A DNA stretch of 27,262 nt, from positions 1 to 27,262 of the forward strand of contig DXWL01000028.1 of the NCBI GenBank assembly GCA_019416865.1, written 5' to 3'. This document shows positions 24,109-27,262 of this stretch, in pieces (position 1 is the first letter of the stretch; each line of letters begins with the position of its first letter). A program made the translations under genes and the position numbers. A model generated the notes under the pieces. That model saw nothing but the letters and a program-made list of their open reading frames with translations, was not told the origin of the DNA and searched no databases. The DNA comes from Fusobacterium sp. (GTDB taxonomy: Bacteria > Fusobacteriota > Fusobacteriia > Fusobacteriales > Fusobacteriaceae).

Positions 24109-24136
24109 ATTATCATGCACACTGTTTTAATGGCAA
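24109..24136 (-). promoter_or_regulatory. Promoter of the nucleoside salvage operon
   Basis: On the minus strand TTGCCA (24131-24136) and GATAAT (24109-24114) are 16 bp apart, each one base from consensus. The predicted start is near 24102, about 70 nt before ATG 24033 of udp. Confidence 0.6.
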
Positions 24137-24261
24137 TTGTTTTTTGAAATGTCTTTTTCTAAACATTATCAACTGTTTTCTGTATTTATTTATAATATAT
24201 GTACAAAATAAAAAAATATATTTTTTATTCAAAAAAACTTTTTTTAATATAAAAAATTTAG

Positions 24262-24267
24262 TATAAT
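24262..24267 (+). promoter_or_regulatory. -10 box of the methionine sulfoxide reductase gene
   Basis: A perfect TATAAT lies about 40 bp before ATG 24306. The -35 position is only T-rich. The 270 bp to the divergent udp gene hold no further gene; the plus-strand frame across it (24081-24266) has no ribosome site. Confidence 0.5.
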
Positions 24268-24305
24268 AACATAAATATTTAACAACTTTAAAAGAGGTGA
24301 AAACA

Positions 24306-24809
24306 ATGGCTTTTGATATTGATAGTTATAAAAATTTAGATTTAGACAGTAAAACTAAACTCTTTCTTGATGATTTAGAAGGATATCTCTCTAAAGAAAC
24401 TGATATTACAGCAAATCTTGCTAATACAGCTGCTTTTATTTCTGCTTTTTTTGAAAATATAAACTGGAGCGGATTTTATCTTTTAAAAAATAATCAGCTT
24501 GTTCTTGGACCTTTCTGTGGAATGCCGGCGACAACTAGAATTGATATTGGAAAAGGAGTCTGTGGAACAGCTTTTGAAAAAGAACAAACTTTAGTTGTTG
24601 ATAATGTTTGTAGTTTCCCTGGACATATTGCTTGTGATGTTAGATCAAAATCAGAAGTGGTTATCCCTCTTGTAAAAAATGGAAAAAAATATGGTGTCCT
24701 TGATATTGACAGTGGAGTTTATTCAAGATTTTCTGAAAAAGATGTTAAAATTCTTGAAAAAGTTTTAGAAATACTATATAAATATGCAGATTTTGAAAAT
24801 ATAAAATAA
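24306..24809 (+). CDS. msrC: Free methionine-(R)-sulfoxide reductase (GAF domain)
   Basis: It reduces free methionine-R-sulfoxide, using thioredoxin, and so repairs oxidised methionine. The 167-residue protein is one GAF domain with the family layout: NWSGFYLLKNNQLVLGPF, GKGVCGTAF, HIACD and VIPLVKNGKKYGVLDIDS. Cys110 in HIACD is the expected catalytic residue and Cys86 in GVCGT the second conserved one. The third, usually in a QGKxAC motif, is replaced here: the stretch reads FCGMPATTRI, with Thr76 at that place and a cysteine at 71, five residues earlier. GAGG eight bases before ATG 24306 favours it over the in-frame GTG at 24297. The gene is monocistronic. Confidence 0.88.
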   Translation: MAFDIDSYKNLDLDSKTKLFLDDLEGYLSKETDITANLANTAAFISAFFENINWSGFYLLKNNQLVLGPFCGMPATTRIDIGKGVCGTAFEKEQTLVVDNVCSFPGHIACDVRSKSEVVIPLVKNGKKYGVLDIDSGVYSRFSEKDVKILEKVLEILYKYADFENIK

Positions 24810-24820
24810 ATTATAAAACT

Positions 24821-24850
24821 AAAAAGTGCAGAGATATATCTGCACTTTTT
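24821..24850. terminator. Bidirectional terminator between msrC and the sialidase gene
   Basis: A perfect 12-bp stem AAAAAGTGCAGA (24821-24832)/TCTGCACTTTTT (24839-24850) has a 6-nt loop. The A and T ends give U-tracts on both strands. Confidence 0.88.
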
Positions 24851-24874
24851 GAGAATTATTATGTTAAAGTTCCA

Positions 24875-26995
24875 CTAGAATTTATAAGTCATTGTTCCTG
24901 TAAAAATATTTTCTCCTGTTGAATCCATTCTGTAAGAAACTGATGTTTCTACTTTATCAGCTATATCTAAACCTGCTGATATTCCAGTGTAAAATACTCC
25001 TGCTTCATGTTTTTCTACTGGTGTTGCATATTTTTTAGTTACATCAAGAACTGTAAAGTCATCTCTCCAATCATCTATATCCATTAACTCTTTTCTGTAT
25101 TCTGCATTAGCTCCTAATTTTAAAGTTAATTTTTCATTTAGATAAATATTCTTGTTTAACTCTGTTCCTGCATAGATTTCATTTGAAATATTTTTACTTT
25201 TATCCACTACAGCATTATTCCATTTTCCACCATCTATAGTTTTAATTCCACCTTCTTCATCTATCTTATCATGTCCAAATACTGTTGTATCAAGTCCAAA
25301 AGAGATTTTTGTGTCAATATCATTTAAAAGTGCAAATTCTTTGGAAAGTTCGTTTCTTAGGCTGATACTGTATGTATCAAAATCTGCCCTTCTTCCTACT
25401 CCCTCAAGTTCATTTCTCTTTAACTTGTTGTTACTATATATTCCGTTTATTCCTAAGTGATAAATATAATCATTTTCTAAATTATGATTTAAAGAATATC
25501 CTATTACAAATGAATTAATATCATTTTTACTTTTATTTGCATATTCTAAATCTGTATATTGATATCCAATAAAAATATTATCATTTTTAGTTATTACATT
25601 ATCTTGTGATAATACAAGTGTTGTTTCCTCTGTCTTGTATTCGATAGTTCTATAAACATCTTTACTATTTTCATTTGTTTTCTTGTGGAAAGCTCCTATT
25701 TTATAGTTTCCATTTAACACTACTGCCTCTGCTCCATTTTCACTATTATTTGCGTATTCTCCTCCAATATATGATCTACTTGCAAATAATTTGTCCTGAG
25801 CATCTAAAAGTCCTTGTCCTCTTTCTAAAATTTGAGCATTCAGATTTGCATATTCTTTTGAAGCTATGTCATATCTTCTCATTAACATATCTCCTTTTCC
25901 TTCAAATAGAATATATAAATTGTCTAAATCTTGTGTCATTGATGTATATCCATCAGAGTTTGTATCAAATACTTCTATTGTTCTTCCTGTATTTGTTGCT
26001 ATATAAATTCCATGTCTTCTTTGCTGATCTGATGGAATTGATGTATCTCCATATTTATCCCTTGTGTACGCAACTGTATATACTTGATCATTTAACGACA
26101 AAGAACTGCTTTCACATTCTCCAACATCATTTGGAATAAAATCTTCTTCTACTTTTTCCCAAGTTTTTCCATTGTCCGAAGTAGCATAAACAACTCTCTT
26201 TTTATCAGGATTTCCTTTCTCTGCTTTAGCTGCTAAATATATTTTTCCATCATGATGAAAAATATTGCTTTCACTTGTTACATCAATACCTTGTGGTCTT
26301 AGCAATCCAGAAGTTTCCCAAGTCTTTCCTCCATCATTACTATATATAAATCCTGATGAAGCATCATGATATACTCCTCCTACATTTGGTTTATCACCTG
26401 TTGTATTATGCCAAGATTGTATTGGAACATATATTGTACCATTATATGACATTCCTCCTCCAGGACCTTGAAATACCATTTTAAATCCTTCTGGTAAAAC
26501 ATCATTCTTTATATTAACACCTTTATCCCATGTTATCCCTCCATCTTCAGAAGTAAACATATAAAAAGATGTTTTATTATGTGGTGTATGAATGTTGTTA
26601 CTATTTTGAAATCCAAATAAAAATGTTTTTCCTGAAATTGGATCATGGACTATTGCTGGATCTGTTACTCCTCCTCCATTCTCAGGAGTAACAAATTTTG
26701 TTTCTACCCAAGTATTTCCACCATCATGAGAAACTTTTACAGCAAAATCTACTTTTTGAGGTCTGCTTCCTGTTCCCATATTCCCCATATCTGTTGATCC
26801 ATAATGTCTATAATCTGATACTGCAACTATAGTTCCTTGAGATGTTGCTGTTATAGCGGGTATTCTGTAATAATTCCCTTTATTAGGAGTATTATTTTTA
26901 AATATCACCATATCCTCATTCCATCCATCTTGAGGCGCCGCCATTGTTCCTGTTGCTAATGCACAAAATATTGTTAGTAATGCTAATTTTTTCAT
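24875..26995 (-). CDS. nanH: Secreted sialidase (GH33) with a C-terminal autotransporter-type beta-barrel
   Basis: It should release terminal sialic acid from host glycans at the cell surface. The 706-residue product opens with a signal peptide (MKKLALLTIFCALATGTMA). YYRIP (R44) and SDYRHYG (D61) belong to the active site. Four Asp boxes, S/YxDxGxTW, stand at about 89-96, 149-156, 219-226 and 272-279. Glu near 293-295 (GECESSS) and Tyr350 (GYTSM) fit the nucleophile pair of GH33. A helical stretch near 380-404 (AQILERGQGLLDAQDKLF) is followed by about 300 residues of alternating beta-strands ending in TMTYKF, as in a type V autotransporter barrel. ATG 26995 has GGAGG 11 bases upstream, while an in-frame TTG at 27013 overlaps that region. 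The sialidase is known in fusobacteria; the exact substrate linkage is not readable here. Confidence 0.9.
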   Translation of the reverse strand: MKKLALLTIFCALATGTMAAPQDGWNEDMVIFKNNTPNKGNYYRIPAITATSQGTIVAVSDYRHYGSTDMGNMGTGSRPQKVDFAVKVSHDGGNTWVETKFVTPENGGGVTDPAIVHDPISGKTFLFGFQNSNNIHTPHNKTSFYMFTSEDGGITWDKGVNIKNDVLPEGFKMVFQGPGGGMSYNGTIYVPIQSWHNTTGDKPNVGGVYHDASSGFIYSNDGGKTWETSGLLRPQGIDVTSESNIFHHDGKIYLAAKAEKGNPDKKRVVYATSDNGKTWEKVEEDFIPNDVGECESSSLSLNDQVYTVAYTRDKYGDTSIPSDQQRRHGIYIATNTGRTIEVFDTNSDGYTSMTQDLDNLYILFEGKGDMLMRRYDIASKEYANLNAQILERGQGLLDAQDKLFASRSYIGGEYANNSENGAEAVVLNGNYKIGAFHKKTNENSKDVYRTIEYKTEETTLVLSQDNVITKNDNIFIGYQYTDLEYANKSKNDINSFVIGYSLNHNLENDYIYHLGINGIYSNNKLKRNELEGVGRRADFDTYSISLRNELSKEFALLNDIDTKISFGLDTTVFGHDKIDEEGGIKTIDGGKWNNAVVDKSKNISNEIYAGTELNKNIYLNEKLTLKLGANAEYRKELMDIDDWRDDFTVLDVTKKYATPVEKHEAGVFYTGISAGLDIADKVETSVSYRMDSTGENIFTGTMTYKF

Positions 26996-27043
26996 AGTAG
27001 TAAAATCCTCCAATAAATTAGTATAGTTTAGAAACTGAATTTT

Positions 27044-27055
27044 GTACTCGAGAAC
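27044..27055. promoter_or_regulatory. Near-palindrome at the sialidase transcription start
   Basis: A 12-bp stretch centred on CTCGAG (27047-27052) reads almost the same on both strands (GTACTCGAGAAC, 10 of 12 positions). It spans about +1 to +12 relative to the predicted start, so it could be an operator. No regulator for it is in the window. Confidence 0.3.
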
Positions 27056-27061
27056 ATTTTT

Positions 27062-27090
27062 AATATATCATATTTTTGATTTTTTATAAA
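27062..27090 (-). promoter_or_regulatory. Promoter of the sialidase gene
   Basis: On the minus strand TTTATA (27085-27090) and TATATT (27062-27067) are 17 bp apart. The leader is about 60 nt. Further upstream to 27262 the sequence is AT-rich with an inverted AATCAGCA/TGCTGATT pair and no recognisable gene. Confidence 0.5.
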
Positions 27091-27262
27091 ACATTTTTTC
27101 ACAATCAGCACATTATTAAAACGTGTGTTTTTTGAAAAAATTTAACAAAATGAATTTTTTTTGAATCATTTTTTATTTTTTGCTGATTAAATCAATAATT
27201 ACATTTTTCTTTACTTTTTTTATTTAAAAAATTTACATATTCTACATTATGTATATATTAAA

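Noticed and set aside
24081..24266. 61-codon plus-strand frame in the udp/msrC gap
   Set aside because: It covers the operon promoter and the TGTCTA repeats, has no ribosome site, and encodes a Cys/Tyr/Phe-rich unstructured peptide.
25675..26139. 154-codon plus-strand frame opposite the sialidase gene
   Set aside because: It is antisense to conserved GH33 motifs, has no ribosome site and shows low-complexity Leu/His/Tyr composition.

Overview
The window is an AT-rich chromosomal segment from a diderm, low-GC anaerobe. Fusobacterium or a close relative fits best: the coding style is Firmicute-like, with strong GGAGG ribosome sites and TTGACA/TATAAT promoters, yet one gene encodes a secreted sialidase ending in an outer-membrane beta-barrel. 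The genus is inferred from these traits, not from a search. No tRNA, rRNA, CRISPR array, insertion sequence or phage gene was seen.

Layout. (1) 1-925: a strong promoter drives a structured RNA of about 180 nt that ends in an intrinsic terminator. Directly behind it lies a 195-codon gene whose product resembles a PBECR4-type (Barnase/RelE-like) nuclease-fold protein. (2) 930-6385, minus strand: a short MprF-like lipid aminoacyltransferase, then a basic amino acid antiporter and an AdiA-type arginine decarboxylase, which together look like an acid-resistance or polyamine pair. (3) 6690-11218, plus strand: a SNF2-family ATPase followed after 17 bp by an unrecognised 585-residue protein that may carry a helicase-associated C-terminal domain. 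(4) 11255-17445, minus strand: a PRD-type PTS regulator followed by an ascorbate-family (Ula-like) PTS (IIA, IIB, IIC), a PfkB-family kinase and a class II aldolase. This is a self-contained route for an unidentified sugar, probably a ketose. (5) 17614-18471: a DMT-family exporter. (6) 18502-18825: a small orphan gene with a near-consensus promoter. (7) 18915-24033, minus strand: a complete nucleoside salvage operon in the order udp, nupC, cdd, deoD, deoB, deoC. (8) 24306-24809: a free methionine-(R)-sulfoxide reductase. (9) 24875-26995, minus strand: a GH33 sialidase autotransporter.

As a whole the segment suggests a host-associated scavenger. It releases sialic acid at the cell surface, imports and breaks down nucleosides to glyceraldehyde-3-phosphate and acetaldehyde, takes up a PTS sugar, and may buffer acid by decarboxylating arginine. 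The two least explained parts are the RNA/terminator/nuclease-like gene at the left edge, laid out like a type III toxin-antitoxin locus, and the SNF2 plus partner pair.
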